Positions 25,643-34,905 are shown, numbered from the stretch's first letter. The stretch is DNA of 64,000 nt from Aneurinibacillus tyrosinisolvens (GCF_001015055.1 NZ_BBWZ01000001.1:62001-126000); one strand, 5' to 3'. The notes: generated by a model not told the origin, from the letters alone. Made by a program: numbers and translations.

Positions 25643-25730
25643 TGTGCGGTTTCGCTTTTTACCGCAGCGGAATAGCCTTATAATAAAAGAGTAGAGGAAA
25701 AGATGGCGATAATGTGGCGAGGTGATTGGG

Positions 25731-26072
25731 ATGATGATCAATAAGGTAATTATCGTGGAAGGAAAAACGGATAAAAAACGACTTGAGAAAATCATTGCTG
25801 AGCCTGTGGAAATTATTTGTACGTATGGAACGCTGGGCAGCAAAAAGCTTGAGGATCTTTATTCACAAACCGGTGATTCTGACGTCTACATATTTGTGGA
25901 CGAAGATTCATCGGGACAAAAGCTGCGCGACCAGTTGAAGCAGGAGTTTCCAAATGCAAGCCATCTCTATACAAGAAAAAGCTATGCGGAAATCGCCCGC
26001 ACACCGTACGAGTATTTAGCGAAAGTTTTACGGGATGCACATATAGAAATAGACGAAGCCATGATTCTATAA
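25731..26072 (+). CDS. small Toprim-domain protein (RNase M5-like)
   Basis: A ~113-residue protein consisting almost only of a Toprim fold: KVIIVEGKTDKKRL holds the catalytic Glu, and VYIFVDEDSSGQKLR the DxD motif. Similar small Toprim proteins (for example B. subtilis YusF) are related to ribonuclease M5, but the substrate is unknown. GAGGTGA lies 5-8 bases before ATGs at 25731 and 25734. The Nudix gene follows 26 bases later, so the two may be co-transcribed. Confidence 0.8.
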   Translation: MMINKVIIVEGKTDKKRLEKIIAEPVEIICTYGTLGSKKLEDLYSQTGDSDVYIFVDEDSSGQKLRDQLKQEFPNASHLYTRKSYAEIARTPYEYLAKVLRDAHIEIDEAMIL

Positions 26073-26098
26073 CAAGAAAAGGAGTGGGCAGGAGAGCA

Positions 26099-26710
26099 AT
26101 GATTGAAAAGATTCAGAACCGGATTAGTAACCGATCTTTTAATTTATTTGGATTCGCTCCTTTAATGAGGGCAGCGGTCATGATCCCGCTGGTCGAAATA
26201 AACGGAGAGCTTCATGTGTTGTTCGAGATACGGGCTCATACACTGAAAAGACAGCCAGGCGAGATCTGCTTTCCCGGCGGGAAGATTGATGAAGCCGATG
26301 CGACAGAACAGGACGCGGCGATTAGAGAGACGTGTGAGGAGCTCGGGCTTGAAAGAGAGGACGTACAAATTATTGAAAGCCTTGGCGTCTTAATTCCTCC
26401 CCACGCTTCCTCCATCTATTCTTTTGTCGGCAAAATTAATGATCACAAAAAAATCTCACCTAATAAAGAAGAAGTCGAGGAAGTCTTCTATGTACCGCTT
26501 GATTTTTTCCTCAAGGAAGAACCTGAAGTGCATTATATTCGTCTCGGGGTAAAGCCGGAGGAGGACTTTCCATTTGAACTCATACCGGACGGGAAGGAAT
26601 ACAAGTGGCGGACGACCCGGCTGCCTGAATTTTTTTACCGGTATGAGGGGAGAATTATCTGGGGCCTGACAGCGCGGATTATGTATGAATTTATTTCGTT
26701 AATAAAATAG
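26099..26710 (+). CDS. Nudix hydrolase, CoA pyrophosphatase-like
   Basis: A ~203-residue Nudix protein. It has LKRQPGEICFPGGKID, a CoA-pyrophosphatase (NUDT7/YeaB type) signature, followed by the Nudix box with AIRETCEELGL. It would hydrolyse CoA or its derivatives to 4'-phosphopantetheine and adenosine 3',5'-bisphosphate. ATG 26099 is preceded by GGCAGGAGA, and the frame extended to 26084 has no better site. No terminator is obvious in the ~270-base AT-rich gap before the oxidase operon. Confidence 0.87.
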   Translation: MIEKIQNRISNRSFNLFGFAPLMRAAVMIPLVEINGELHVLFEIRAHTLKRQPGEICFPGGKIDEADATEQDAAIRETCEELGLEREDVQIIESLGVLIPPHASSIYSFVGKINDHKKISPNKEEVEEVFYVPLDFFLKEEPEVHYIRLGVKPEEDFPFELIPDGKEYKWRTTRLPEFFYRYEGRIIWGLTARIMYEFISLIK

Positions 26711-26983
26711 AAGAGAACAAAAAAAGAGATGTGGCTATTTTATGAAATTTAGTAGAGAAGACAACTGTTTAAAAATTTAGAAAAATGGTAAAGTAAAGGT
26801 ATAACACGGCCTTTGCTTTTTTTGTACATAATTCTACCCAGGCATTCATATGTTGAAAGCACTATACAAAATAATGGAAAATTGATAACATTTATATGGT
26901 ATTCACTGTATGAGTGTTATTTATTATACACAAATGGATTTGTTTTTTTATTTATGCGGATGATGAGGAAAGGAGTGTGCAGG

Positions 26984-27925
26984 GTGGGTTTAAGCTGGTT
27001 ATTCCCCGAGGCCATTAATGAAATGGCCAAACAAGTAGATTCGTTGTTTGTTTTCATTTCGTGGATCTCTCTCTTTATTTTTGTTCTGGTTGAAATGCTT
27101 CTGTTTATCTTTCTATTTCGTTACCGCAGAAGAAGAGCGGATAAACAGGGGGTCGCCCTTCATGGGAACACCAAGATTGAAATTATTTGGACGGTTATTC
27201 CCGCACTTATTCTTGTAGCAATCGGGATATACGGTTCACAGATGACGTACGCCATTCAAACCCCGCCAAAAGATGTTTACACAATTAATGTAACCGGTCA
27301 CAAGTGGAGATGGGACTTCCAGTACCCGGAAGGGTTTAAAACAACAAATGATCTGCGAATTCCGGAAGGGAAAAATGTTTTGTTTAAAATCACTTCAGCG
27401 GATGTAATCCATAGTTTCTGGATCCCGGAAATGAGGATTAAGCAGGATGCCGTACCGGGAAGGCAAACACAGCTCTGGTCAGGTCCGGCGAAAGTGGGAA
27501 ACTATAAAATCTACTGTGCCGAATACTGTGGAACCATGCACTCCATGATGACGTCCAAGCTAAGCGTTGTAAGCCAGGGTGATTTTGACAAGTTTGTGAA
27601 ATCAGGGGGCAAGTCAGCTCTCGCAGGTGCACCGGCCGGAGGAGCAGGCAGTGAAGGTAAAGCGCTTGCAGAACAAAAGGGATGCTTAGCCTGCCACGCA
27701 ACGGATCAGAATAAGCTAGTAGGCCCGGGCTGGGGCGGCAAGTTTGGAACAGACCACAAACTCGCTGATGGAAGTACTGTCAAATACGATGAGAAATATA
27801 TCATTGAATCGATTATGCAGCCTGCTGCTAAATTGCCTGAAGGTTTCTCGGGGCCAATGCCGCCTCAGCAGGTAACGGAGCAGGATGCAAAAGCGATTGC
27901 AGATTATATTAAAACCCTTAAGTAG
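26984..27925 (+). CDS. cytochrome c oxidase subunit II with fused cytochrome c (caa3 type)
   Basis: A ~313-residue subunit II with two N-terminal membrane helices (LFVFISWISLFIFVLVEM, IIWTVIPALILVAIGIYG) and a periplasm-facing cupredoxin domain. The CuA ligands are in HSFWIPEM and CAEYCGTMHSMM. A C-terminal cytochrome c domain follows, with CLACH near residue 232 and a Met in PMPPQQ. Electrons pass from cytochrome c haem to CuA and then to subunit I. The start is GTG 26984, eight bases after GAAAGGAG; the frame upstream to 26813 is unlikely to be translated. First gene of the oxidase operon. Confidence 0.93.
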   Translation: MGLSWLFPEAINEMAKQVDSLFVFISWISLFIFVLVEMLLFIFLFRYRRRRADKQGVALHGNTKIEIIWTVIPALILVAIGIYGSQMTYAIQTPPKDVYTINVTGHKWRWDFQYPEGFKTTNDLRIPEGKNVLFKITSADVIHSFWIPEMRIKQDAVPGRQTQLWSGPAKVGNYKIYCAEYCGTMHSMMTSKLSVVSQGDFDKFVKSGGKSALAGAPAGGAGSEGKALAEQKGCLACHATDQNKLVGPGWGGKFGTDHKLADGSTVKYDEKYIIESIMQPAAKLPEGFSGPMPPQQVTEQDAKAIADYIKTLK

Positions 27926-27940
27926 AGAGGAGTGACTTGA

Positions 27941-29572
27941 ATGGAGGCTTCTGTTGAAACGAGAAAACCGTCCTTTGTACGCGATTGGCTGCTGACTGTT
28001 GACCACAAGAAGATTGGGATTATGTATGGAATTGCCTGCCTTCTCTTCTTCTTCGTAGGGGGAGCATGTGCCCTTATTATCCGTACGGAGCTGTTAACGC
28101 CCGGGATGCCGGATTTCGTTAAGTCACCTGATTTCTTTAACCAGATGTTTACGATGCATGGCTCCATTATGATTTTTCTTTTCATGATTCCGATGCTTAC
28201 GGCCGCGTTCGGTAACTATCTTGTGCCAATTATGATCGGGGCCCATGACATGGCTTTCCCGCGGATGAACAACCTCGCTTTCTGGCTGTTTATTCTTGGG
28301 GGAGCTGTCTTCATCAGCAGTTTCTACTTCGGAATGCCCGATATTGGCTGGACTGCGTATCCGCCATACAGCATCCAAACGCAGGGTCTGGGTTTAGATA
28401 TTTGGATTACTGGCGTTCACATTCTCGGGTTGTCATCTATCCTCGGTTCTATTAATATTATTGTGACTGTCTTCAACATGCGTGCCCCCGGCATGACGTT
28501 TAACCGTCTGCCGCTGTACGTGTGGTCTTCGCTTATTACATCGTTTATTCAGCTGTTTGGTACCCCTGCGCTTGCCGGGGCTATTACCACACTGTTATTC
28601 GATCGCCACTTTGGCACGCATTTTTATGATGCAGCCGCAGGGGGTGACCCGATGCTGTATCAGCATTTGTTCTGGTTCTATTCCCATCCTGCCGTGTACA
28701 TTATGGTTCTTCCAGCGATGGGAATTGTTTCGGAAATCATTCCTGTATTCGCCAGGAAACCGATTTTTGGGTATCATGCGATTGCCTACTCTTCCGTTGC
28801 CATCGGATTCCTCGGATTCCTCGTTTGGGCACACCACATGTTCGTAGCGGGAATGCCGCTCGCTTCGGGTGTACCCTTCATGGTAACGTCGATGATCATT
28901 GCCGTGCCTTCGGCCATTAAAATATTTAACTGGCTGGCTACACTGTGGAGAGGTGCGAACTGGTACGCCACACCGATGCTTTTCGTCACGCTTGGATTTA
29001 TAGGGTTGTTCACAATCGGTGGAATAAGCGGAATTTATCTTGCCGCCGTGCCGATTGATATGCATATGCATGATACGTATTTTGTTGTTGCGCATTTCCA
29101 CTACGTGTTATTTGGTGGAAGTATGATGGCTGTGCTTGGCGGGATCTTCTACTGGTTCCCGAAAATTACCGGTAGAATATATAATGAAAAAATGGGCTTA
29201 TGGGTCTTCTGGTTGTATTTCATTGGCACAAACCTTACATTCTTCCCCATGCACTATATTGGAATGAAAGGAATGCCGCGCCGTGTGTTTGATTATCAGC
29301 AAGGGCTGCAGATGGCGAACGATATCGCCACCTATGGTTCCTATTTAATCGGTTTTTCTGCGATTTTGATGGTCGTTACGATGGGGGTTGCCCTGCGTGC
29401 AGGTGCAAAAGCACCTGCCAATCCGTGGGGCGGACAAACGCTCGAGTGGACGGTTTCGTCTCCGCCGCCAGAGCATAATTTCATTGAGATGCCATATGTA
29501 ACAGCGGCGCCGTATGAGTTTGGGGAGCCGCCGCAGGAGAAATACACAGCCAAGAAGTCCTTCGGAGCCTGA
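27941..29572 (+). CDS. cytochrome c oxidase subunit I (A2-type haem-copper oxidase)
   Basis: A 543-residue, 12-helix haem-copper oxidase core subunit holding haem a and the a3-CuB centre. It has FTMHGSIMIF, WFYSHPAVYIMVLPAMG, WAHHMF and VVAHFHYVLFGG. The helix VI motif is YSHPAVY, not GHPEVY: the proton-channel Glu is replaced by the Tyr-Ser pair that defines A2-type oxidases, such as the caa3 enzymes of Thermus and Rhodothermus. It starts 16 bases after subunit II, behind AGAGAGGAG. Confidence 0.95.
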   Translation: MEASVETRKPSFVRDWLLTVDHKKIGIMYGIACLLFFFVGGACALIIRTELLTPGMPDFVKSPDFFNQMFTMHGSIMIFLFMIPMLTAAFGNYLVPIMIGAHDMAFPRMNNLAFWLFILGGAVFISSFYFGMPDIGWTAYPPYSIQTQGLGLDIWITGVHILGLSSILGSINIIVTVFNMRAPGMTFNRLPLYVWSSLITSFIQLFGTPALAGAITTLLFDRHFGTHFYDAAAGGDPMLYQHLFWFYSHPAVYIMVLPAMGIVSEIIPVFARKPIFGYHAIAYSSVAIGFLGFLVWAHHMFVAGMPLASGVPFMVTSMIIAVPSAIKIFNWLATLWRGANWYATPMLFVTLGFIGLFTIGGISGIYLAAVPIDMHMHDTYFVVAHFHYVLFGGSMMAVLGGIFYWFPKITGRIYNEKMGLWVFWLYFIGTNLTFFPMHYIGMKGMPRRVFDYQQGLQMANDIATYGSYLIGFSAILMVVTMGVALRAGAKAPANPWGGQTLEWTVSSPPPEHNFIEMPYVTAAPYEFGEPPQEKYTAKKSFGA

Positions 29573-29586
29573 CGGAGGAATTATTT

Positions 29587-30528
29587 ATGGGATATCGCTT
29601 ACCTTTCGCAACCACAATTGCCATCTTTCTGCTTCTTATTGGCGGAGGCCTCGTTGTAGGCTTTGATGCGGGCCTTGCCTGCTCTGACTGGCCGTTATGC
29701 AACGGCAAGGTCATTCCGCCAATGGAAGGGAAAATCATTATTGAGTATACACATCGGATGCTGTCGACTGTTATCGGTTTTATGATTCTTGGGAATCTGT
29801 ATGCCGGATGGCGGAAGCGAAAGGAAAGCCCCCTTGCAAGTAAGCTGGCTTACTTGTCTGTTGTTCTCCTTATTATTGTCGCCGTGCTTGGCGGCGTAAA
29901 TGTTCTGCATAAATTGCCGCCAGGTTTTACGTCTATGGATGTAAGTGTAGCGATGCTGCTATTCTCGACGTATGTTCTGCTTACAGCGGTTACACTAAGC
30001 GAACACCGTAGAAAGACAAATCAATTCCATCCGGATAAAAGAGTTCGTTCTCTCTATAAACCGGCCCTTGTTGCAACGATCGCTATTTATGTTCAATTCG
30101 TGTTAGGGGCTTTTATTAAGCACAGTGACGCCGGTGCAATCTGGGTGAAAGGCGAACTCAGACTGCTCAATAGCATCGTCTCTTCTTCTGTTGTGGCAGA
30201 AGGGTTCGGATATGCTCACATGTTTGCGACCTTTATCATATCCGGTGCGGTTATGTTTACGCTGTTCTATTCACTTCAGAAGAAGGTAGCAAGGGAGCTA
30301 AACTATGCAATGGCAGGGCTGCTTACCCTTCAGATTGTTGCCGGGTTTATTACGCTTATAAGCAAGCTGGCTGTTGTGGCTGATATTGTGCACCTTGCTC
30401 TCGGTGCCCTTATGCTTGGTGTTGGCGTGTTTATGACCGCCCAGGCTAAGATAGGCGCTGAACTTGTCGGGCGCCGGAATTTAGTCGTTGTTCCTGATAA
30501 TGAGAAATCGAGAGAAAACATTAGCTAG
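29587..30528 (+). CDS. ctaA: haem A synthase CtaA
   Basis: A 313-residue membrane protein with about eight helices. It has FDAGLACSDWPLCNGKVIPP, EYTHRMLS with a haem-ligand His, and later EGFGYAHMFA and ADIVHLALGA. The cysteine pair in the first extracellular loop (ACSDWPLC) is typical of Bacillus CtaA. It oxidises the C8 methyl of haem O to give haem A for the adjacent oxidase. It lies 15 bases after subunit I. Confidence 0.93.
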   Translation: MGYRLPFATTIAIFLLLIGGGLVVGFDAGLACSDWPLCNGKVIPPMEGKIIIEYTHRMLSTVIGFMILGNLYAGWRKRKESPLASKLAYLSVVLLIIVAVLGGVNVLHKLPPGFTSMDVSVAMLLFSTYVLLTAVTLSEHRRKTNQFHPDKRVRSLYKPALVATIAIYVQFVLGAFIKHSDAGAIWVKGELRLLNSIVSSSVVAEGFGYAHMFATFIISGAVMFTLFYSLQKKVARELNYAMAGLLTLQIVAGFITLISKLAVVADIVHLALGALMLGVGVFMTAQAKIGAELVGRRNLVVVPDNEKSRENIS

Positions 30529-30555
30529 CGTTACATCAACAAGGGAGGTTTTTAC

Positions 30556-31515
30556 ATGGACACTCCTGTTTCTGAAAACACGTTAACAGAAGCAACTGTT
30601 TCCTATGAAAATTCCGCAGAAGAAGCCACTCAATCAGCTTCGCTCTCCGAGGGAAAGCCGAAAGGCGGCTGGCGGGATTACTTATCTGTAACAAAAGTCG
30701 GAATTACAGTGTCCAATTTAATGACTGTATTCGCCGGGATTTGGATTGCGTGCGATGGGCCGCTTCCTCTTGGGACAGCTCTTCTTGCTATGCTCGGTTC
30801 CGCCCTGGTGATTATGTCGGGTACCTCCCTGAATAACTACATTGAGCGGGACCTTGACGTGCTTATGGCGCGCACGAAAACCCGGGCGCTGCCCGAGGGC
30901 CGCATCTCAGCGCAGTCTGTACTCCGGATGGGGATTATTCTCGGGATTGTCGGAACGCTCATTCTCGCTTCCCTTAATCCGTTAACCGCTCTGCTTGGCA
31001 TCGTTGCCCTGTTCTTCTATGTAGTGGTGTACACGATGTGGACGAAGCGGACAACAACGCTTAATACGCTCGTGGGTGGAGTGTCCGGCGCGATGCCCCC
31101 GGTTATGGGCTATGCGGCTGTTACCGGGACAATGGACGCAACGGCATGGGTTCTGTTCGCTGTTCTGTTTATCTGGCAGTGCCCTCACTTCCTTGCACTC
31201 GCCATGCGCCGTGCCGACGAATACCGCAATGCCGGGTTTCAGATGCTTCCGGCGGTTCGCGGCTTTGAGGTAACCAAACGTCACATTCTCCGGTATACAG
31301 CGGCTCTCGTGCCCGTTACATTGCTGTTTTATGGACTGCACGAAGTCGGCAGGGTTTATCTCATTGGCATGGGTCTGCTCGGAGCAGGGTATGTAGCCTT
31401 AAATGTAAGCGGACTTTTCATGAAAGACACAATGAAGTTTGCACGTATGTCCTTCGTTTATTCGCTTGTTTACCTCGTTATGTTTACTGTGCTTGTCATG
31501 ATTGACCGGGTGTAA
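30556..31515 (+). CDS. ctaB: protohaem IX farnesyltransferase CtaB (haem O synthase)
   Basis: A 319-residue UbiA-family prenyltransferase with about eight helices. The prenyl-diphosphate site is NNYIERDLDVLMARTKTR, and the second acidic motif is near ALAMRRADEYRNAGF. A ~45-residue Ser/Glu-rich N-terminal extension precedes the membrane part. It adds farnesyl to haem B, making haem O for CtaA. AAGGGAGG lies before ATG 30556. Confidence 0.93.
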   Translation: MDTPVSENTLTEATVSYENSAEEATQSASLSEGKPKGGWRDYLSVTKVGITVSNLMTVFAGIWIACDGPLPLGTALLAMLGSALVIMSGTSLNNYIERDLDVLMARTKTRALPEGRISAQSVLRMGIILGIVGTLILASLNPLTALLGIVALFFYVVVYTMWTKRTTTLNTLVGGVSGAMPPVMGYAAVTGTMDATAWVLFAVLFIWQCPHFLALAMRRADEYRNAGFQMLPAVRGFEVTKRHILRYTAALVPVTLLFYGLHEVGRVYLIGMGLLGAGYVALNVSGLFMKDTMKFARMSFVYSLVYLVMFTVLVMIDRV

Positions 31516-31549
31516 GCGCATCCGGACACTGCCTTAGGGAGGTATAGAA

Positions 31550-32164
31550 ATGGCTGTACATTCTCATGAGAATCAGCTTCCGAAAAAAGGAATAAGAGAC
31601 GACGCTCAGCTCGGCATATGGCTTGGACTGATTTCTTTCACATTTCTGTTCGCCGTGTTCATCGTATCGAATGTATATCTTCGCGGCTGGTCGCCGGACG
31701 TATTTACGATTACTTTGCCTGCAGGGGTACAAAATCTAGTCAATTATAATGTCATTCTGCTCCTGCTTATCGGCGTGTGTACGCTCGCTGGGGGAATTAG
31801 CTATAAGAAGCACAAAACCGCAGCGGCAGGGGCGTTTCTAGGGCTGGCTATGCTGGCTTCGCTTGGGTATTTGTTTTTTGACTGGATGCTGATTCAGCAG
31901 TACAGAGCGATTGGGCCGGCTGCCTGGACAGTATATGTAACGGTCCAATCCTTTATGGCGATTCTTGTTGCGATTAGTGTTGTATTATACCTTCGCGCTT
32001 TTTTCTTCATGATGAAAAAGGATGAGGCAGCGCTGAATCGTTTCATTCCTGCCTCTACAGCAGTATGGATATACACCGTTATTATGGGGCTTTTCGTATT
32101 CATCCAGTGTGATTTCATCCAGATCGGACAGTTTGCTGAATGGTGCGGTTTGAAGCTTCGGTAG
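31550..32164 (+). CDS. cytochrome c oxidase subunit III-like membrane protein
   Basis: A 204-residue protein with about five helices. Its place between ctaB and the assembly genes, the pattern QLGIWLGLISFTFLFAVFIVSNVYLRG and the general length support a diverged subunit III. It lacks several residues of the classic CtaE family, so the call is partly by context. GGGAGGTATAG precedes ATG 31550. Confidence 0.7.
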   Translation: MAVHSHENQLPKKGIRDDAQLGIWLGLISFTFLFAVFIVSNVYLRGWSPDVFTITLPAGVQNLVNYNVILLLLIGVCTLAGGISYKKHKTAAAGAFLGLAMLASLGYLFFDWMLIQQYRAIGPAAWTVYVTVQSFMAILVAISVVLYLRAFFFMMKKDEAALNRFIPASTAVWIYTVIMGLFVFIQCDFIQIGQFAEWCGLKLR

Positions 32165-32194
32165 TTAGGTAAATAACCATAGGGAGGGAATCGC

Positions 32195-32290
32195 ATGGGG
32201 ATTATCTTTTACGCAATGGGATATATGCTTTTTCCAATCGCTCTATTCTTCCTCTTCATGTACTTATCCAGGCTGACAACGAGGGAGTAG
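32195..32290 (+). CDS. 31-residue single-helix membrane peptide in the oxidase operon
   Basis: An ATG at 32195, six bases after AGGGAGGGA, opens a 31-codon frame ending at TAG 32288-32290. The peptide is one hydrophobic helix (MLFPIALFFLFMYL) with a charged tail (SRLTTRE). Position, ribosome site and amino acid pattern suggest a small subunit IV-like oxidase component or assembly peptide. Very short oxidase subunits are known in ba3- and cbb3-type enzymes; this assignment is inference. Confidence 0.6.
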   Translation: MGIIFYAMGYMLFPIALFFLFMYLSRLTTRE

Positions 32291-32318
32291 TCCGGAGAAT
32301 AAGGGGTGGAATGAAGCC

Positions 32319-32933
32319 ATGTCGGCTGTTATAAAACGCTATGGGTTTGCCTTCGTCGCTACCCTTCTTATTGCTGCTGTCATCCTCACCATCGGCTACC
32401 AGCTGTGGTGGGGAGCCAGCCGCCTGCCTGTCGTTGACCGGGCACCTGACTTTACTTTAAGTGATATGCACGGAAAAAGGGTTGCCCTGCACGATTCAGA
32501 TGGCAAGGTGCGTCTGGTTTCCTTCCATTACACGAGCTGTCCGGACATCTGCCAGGCGACCAATGTCAATCTGCAGCGGATTCAGAAGCGGTTGAAAGAG
32601 GAAGCGATACTGGACAAGAAGGCGCTTCTCATGACGATTACTTTTGATCCGAAAAGGGATACAGAAGAAGTACTGCAGAAGTATACGGATGCCCGTAATA
32701 TTCAGCCGGATGGCTGGCTGTTTTTACGCGGCACCCCGGAGCAGACGAAGCAGGTGCTTGACGGATTTAAAGTGCTGGCCGAGGAACAGCAGGGCGGGCT
32801 TTTCATGCATTCCAATCAGTTGTTCTTAGTAGACGGAAATGAAAACATCCGGCGGATTTATAAGATGGGCAGTGAAATGAACAATGATGATATTGTGGAT
32901 GACATTAGAAATCTCGTGAATGATTCGCTGTAA
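32319..32933 (+). CDS. SCO1/SenC-type copper chaperone
   Basis: A 204-residue protein with one N-terminal membrane anchor and a thioredoxin-like domain on the outside. The copper site is the CxxxC in YTSCPDICQA plus a later His in LFMHSNQLFLVD. It delivers copper to, or reduces, the CuA centre of subunit II. It is the last gene of the oxidase operon and is followed by a strong terminator. Confidence 0.92.
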   Translation: MSAVIKRYGFAFVATLLIAAVILTIGYQLWWGASRLPVVDRAPDFTLSDMHGKRVALHDSDGKVRLVSFHYTSCPDICQATNVNLQRIQKRLKEEAILDKKALLMTITFDPKRDTEEVLQKYTDARNIQPDGWLFLRGTPEQTKQVLDGFKVLAEEQQGGLFMHSNQLFLVDGNENIRRIYKMGSEMNNDDIVDDIRNLVNDSL

Positions 32934-32944
32934 TAACAAAGGGG

Positions 32945-32977
32945 AAGACCTTTTATCACATGGTAAAGGGTCTTTTT
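32945..32977 (+). terminator. intrinsic terminator of the oxidase operon
   Basis: A 13-bp stem (32945-32957 with 32962-32974, two G-T pairs) with a 4-base loop runs into a T tract ending at 32977. Confidence 0.88.
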
Positions 32978-33054
32978 GCTTCCATTTAAGATTGAATGGG
33001 AAAATACTTGACGAAGATAGAGGAAGAAATAGAAAACGAAGAAGGAGAAATAGG

Positions 33055-33989
33055 ATGAATTGGATTGAGTACTGCGTGGAGCTGCCTCCGGAAACTGATA
33101 CAGAGTCGGTTTTATATTTGCTTGCTGAGATAGGATTTGAAAACAGCTGGGTGGATAACCCGATTGAGGTTGTGCGGATTTCGGATGGCTATGACTATAA
33201 GGTGAAGGATACGAACGTCTTTGTGACTACATACGAAGCTATTGCGGAAGGGGCAGCGATAGGGGAAGGGCCGGGAAATCAATGGACGTACTTCGCGAGC
33301 ATCTTCGTTCTTTCGAGATCATTGCTGTCCGATGGAAGGAGCCGGAACTGCAGCATACAGACGACTGGAAGGAGTATTTTCAGCCTGAAGTCATCTCGGA
33401 TGAACTTGTGCTTATTCCGGTATGGAGGCAGGAAGAGGCACAGGGAAAATACCCGCAGCGCTACCGGATGATTTTCGAACCGGGGGGTGCGTTTGGTACA
33501 GGAAAGCACGCGACGACACAGAGCTGCCTGCGGTATATTGAGCAGCTTGATATCCAGGGCAAATCGGTCCTTGATATCGGGGCGGGGTCCGGTATTCTTT
33601 CGGTCTATTGCGCCATGAGGGGGGCGGCGTCCGTTCTGGCAGCCGATATCAATCCTTCTTCACCTTCCGAGATTCAGCATCTTTCTTCTCTGAATGGTAT
33701 CCATACTATTGAAGTATATGAAGGGGATGGCAACCGGTTGGAAGGTGAGAACATGTACGATTTGATCGTAATCAACATCGGCGGAGAAGAAGCGGTTCGC
33801 CAGGTGCAGACATGCCGGAGGCTCATAAAGGGTACAGGAGCGGCGATCGTTTCAGGTATTGTAGAGTGGGTGGAGCCACAGGTTCGGATCGCCTATGAAC
33901 AAGCCGGATTTACCCTGCGCAGCAGGCAAATGGATGATGAGTGGTTTACCCTTCTGTTTACGGTGGAAAAAAGTGCAGGGAACCCCTGA
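33055..33989 (+). pseudogene. PrmA-like (ribosomal protein L11-type) methyltransferase, -1 frameshift
   Basis: Two overlapping frames make one protein. The first, from ATG 33055 (MNWIEYCVELPPETDTE), reads like a PrmA N-terminus up to about EGAAIGEGPG. The second, from ~33282 (MDVLREHLRSFEII), carries the SAM-binding fold with FEPGGAFGTGKHATTQ, SVLDIGAGSGILSV, AADINPSS and LIVINIG. Adding one A to the AAA at 33276-33278 joins them as GPGKSMDVLREHL. The Asn-hinge motif of true PrmA is NIGGE here, so it may be a paralogue that modifies another protein. GAAGGAG precedes the ATG. It is either a real disruption or a sequencing error in a homopolymer. Confidence 0.8.
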
Positions 33990-34082
33990 GCAAATTTTTG
34001 AGCAGACACAAAACGAACGGACCTTGCGATTTTTAAATCGGCTGAGCGGGGAGTAAGGGAGGAGAGCGGTCTTCCCCCTTGC

Positions 34083-34538
34083 TCACTTTCCAGATTCAAC
34101 AGAAGACGGTTCATCGTTAAAGAATTGTTCTTTACTTTCCGTCGTAAACCAGCAATCGGATACCAGCGGGTTCCGGCGCATGCGAATTTCCAGTCTATTA
34201 AAAAGCTGAATGATACCGGGGAATTCGCTGTCATCAATCGTAAATCTTACCCCATATTCATGCAAACCGTTTTGGCCTTCTTTTTTCCATACGACATATC
34301 CAGGTAATTGCACTTCCTGTTTAAGGATAATCGTTTCAAACTCTAAGATAACGTGCGGATTTACCGGAAGCTTCATCGGGGAGATAAAGCGGAGGCCGCC
34401 GAAGCTAACATCTTCAATCAGGACTTTTGTGCTGCCTGAATCGATTGCATTGCCTTTTATTTGTATGATCGTTACATTTGAAACGAGGGGGTGCGGAAAG
34501 GCAAGCCGAAAGAATTCACGATTATTCTCGTTGTCCAT
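34083..34538 (-). CDS. PilZ-domain protein, probable c-di-GMP effector
   Basis: A ~151-residue PilZ protein. It keeps both c-di-GMP-binding motifs: RxxxR as REFFR at the N-terminus, and DxSxxG as DVSFGG near residue 45. The C-terminal half is less conserved. It may link c-di-GMP to motility, surface polymers or secretion; its partner is unknown. The start is ATG 34538, ten bases after AGGA; a GTG lies nine bases upstream. It stands alone, convergent with the methyltransferase gene. Confidence 0.83.
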   Translation of the reverse strand: MDNENNREFFRLAFPHPLVSNVTIIQIKGNAIDSGSTKVLIEDVSFGGLRFISPMKLPVNPHVILEFETIILKQEVQLPGYVVWKKEGQNGLHEYGVRFTIDDSEFPGIIQLFNRLEIRMRRNPLVSDCWFTTESKEQFFNDEPSSVESGK

Positions 34539-34747
34539 TATCTTCACATCCTATGAGATCGCTGTTCGTCTATGTAGTTAGTACACTGTGCCGGAAAAAG
34601 AAAGGTGTCGAAAATGCACGTATCTTTCTACTTGACCGACACTGATTTTATGTGGTACTATCATTCTACGATCATTTTTTCGATTTGTGTGATAAATTCC
34701 CTTGTTATTTTTTGAAAATGATAAAAAAGAACTATAACACATTATAT

Positions 34748-34834
34748 GCGGGTGTGGCGGAATCGGCAGACGCGCTAGATTCAGGTTCTAGTGATAGCAA
34801 TATCGTGGGGGTTCAAGTCCCTTCATCCGCACCA
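34748..34834 (+). tRNA. tRNA-Leu (CAG anticodon)
   Basis: A complete class II tRNA. The acceptor stem GCGGGTG pairs with CATCCGC and ends in encoded ACCA. The anticodon stem CTAGA/TCTAG closes a TTCAGGT loop with anticodon CAG. A long variable arm and the TTC-containing T arm (GGGGGTTCAAGTCCC) follow, as in tRNA-Leu. It decodes CUG. Confidence 0.95.
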
Positions 34835-34839
34835 TTAAT

Positions 34840-34905
34840 TGTCATTCTAACTACGTTGAATTACTTCCTGCTAGAATGACATCAGTAGTATCTGCTGACA
34901 GCAGA
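34840..34905 (+). repeat. two inverted repeats after tRNA-Leu
   Basis: A perfect 10-bp inverted repeat (TGTCATTCTA at 34840-34849 with TAGAATGACA at 34872-34881) is followed by a 6-bp hairpin TCTGCT-GAC-AGCAGA at 34891-34905. Neither has a T tract. They may be processing or pausing structures downstream of the tRNA. Confidence 0.6.

Noticed and set aside
26813..26983. Upstream extension of the oxidase subunit II frame
   Set aside because: AT-rich sequence with no family similarity; GAAAGGAG sits at the correct distance from GTG 26984.
34652..34879. 75-codon open frame over the tRNA-Leu gene
   Set aside because: It runs through the complete tRNA with its own stems and CCA end; the frame is a by-product of the tRNA sequence and has no ribosome site.
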